Assembly (NCBI GenBank): GCA_963965975.1
Contig: OZ014416.1
Span: 5,146,001-5,210,000 of the forward strand
Length of the DNA: 64,000 bases
DNA from: Xestospongia bergquistia
Taxonomy: Eukaryota > Porifera > Demospongiae > Haplosclerida > Petrosiidae
Reading direction: 5' to 3'
Positions 63,564-64,000 of this stretch are shown here, piece after piece; positions within the stretch are counted from its first letter, which is position 1; every line of letters begins with the position of its first letter. The notes under the pieces were generated by a model. That model saw only the letters and a program-made list of their open reading frames with translations. It searched no databases and was not told where the DNA came from. The translations under genes were made by a program, and so were the position numbers.

Positions 63564-64000
63564 CTATTCTATTTCATCATATGGAATGTAACGAGAACAC
63601 TATAATTTCTATTATGTAAGATGTAGTCTGAAATATAGCTTTACAGTAACATTTATCTCAGTATCATGTATGGTTTAGTGACTATATAAATTATAATAGT
63701 GTAATTGTATGTTTGAATGTTAATAGGTTAGTTTGTAATATGAATTATGAATTTTTGTAACATAAAAAGTGTAAATGATTTTTAAAGTAAATACAAATGA
63801 TTTTACTAGTGTTAATAACAAAATAACTATTTATATCTTAAAAGTTATGTTTGATTTTGATATGTAAAAATAATAGATTTACTTAAGATTATATTGTGAC
63901 CTACTTTACTTTAATTTTATATATTATAGGTAATGTGACAATACAAGGGACTAAACTATATAATTTAGTAACTTTACTTATTTTCATTTCATGTAGATAT

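Overview
The window looks like nuclear DNA of an early-branching animal, most likely a demosponge of the Amphimedon type. The DNA is very AT-rich. Genes have many short GT-AG introns, with one ankyrin repeat per phase-0 exon. Multi-domain ankyrin / ROC-COR GTPase / death-fold proteins are present, as are animal transposon families (Ty3/Gypsy, hAT-type and TA-duplicating MITEs, pogo, Tc1-like). The species call is an inference from gene style, not from a marker.

Layout. (1) 1-14.7 kb, minus strand: an ankyrin / ROC-COR gene whose 3' end lies beyond the left edge; its introns hold a pogo transposase relic and an 8-bp-TSD MITE. (2) 15.4-18.5 kb: the promoter of that gene, a decayed ankyrin gene on the plus strand, a small repeat cluster and a GT microsatellite. 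(3) 18.9-21.7 kb, minus: a complete 13-exon gene with an N-terminal CARD-like domain and an array of duplicated coiled-coil exons; just upstream is a broken minus-strand gene (22.0-22.9 kb). (4) 24.1-32.1 kb: three long satellite arrays. (5) 32.3-56.9 kb, plus: a complete gene with 6 ankyrin exons, one 2-kb ROC-COR exon, a death domain and a C-terminal CARD-like domain. Its introns hold two MITEs, a Tc1-like relic, a young Ty3/Gypsy element, an old Gypsy fragment, and a 3.6-kb tandem duplication that copied one ankyrin exon with its intron. (6) 57.9-59.6 kb, minus: a decayed multi-exon gene of unknown family. (7) 61-63.6 kb: a long palindrome, a third copy of the shared promoter block with a 5' exon, a terminal exon of an unknown gene, and the last two exons of a membrane protein.

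How the genes may work together. The two ankyrin/ROC-COR genes are paralogs (same exon phases, matching first exons, matching GTPase motifs). Their promoters share blocks with each other and with the 63-kb gene. The C-terminal CARD-like domain of the plus-strand gene and the N-terminal domain of the coiled-coil gene look related (both carry a YSxxLISS motif). This suggests, as inference only, a local sensor/adaptor set: an ankyrin sensor with a GTPase switch and death-fold signalling tails, plus a coiled-coil partner joined by homotypic CARD-like contact, under a common promoter type.
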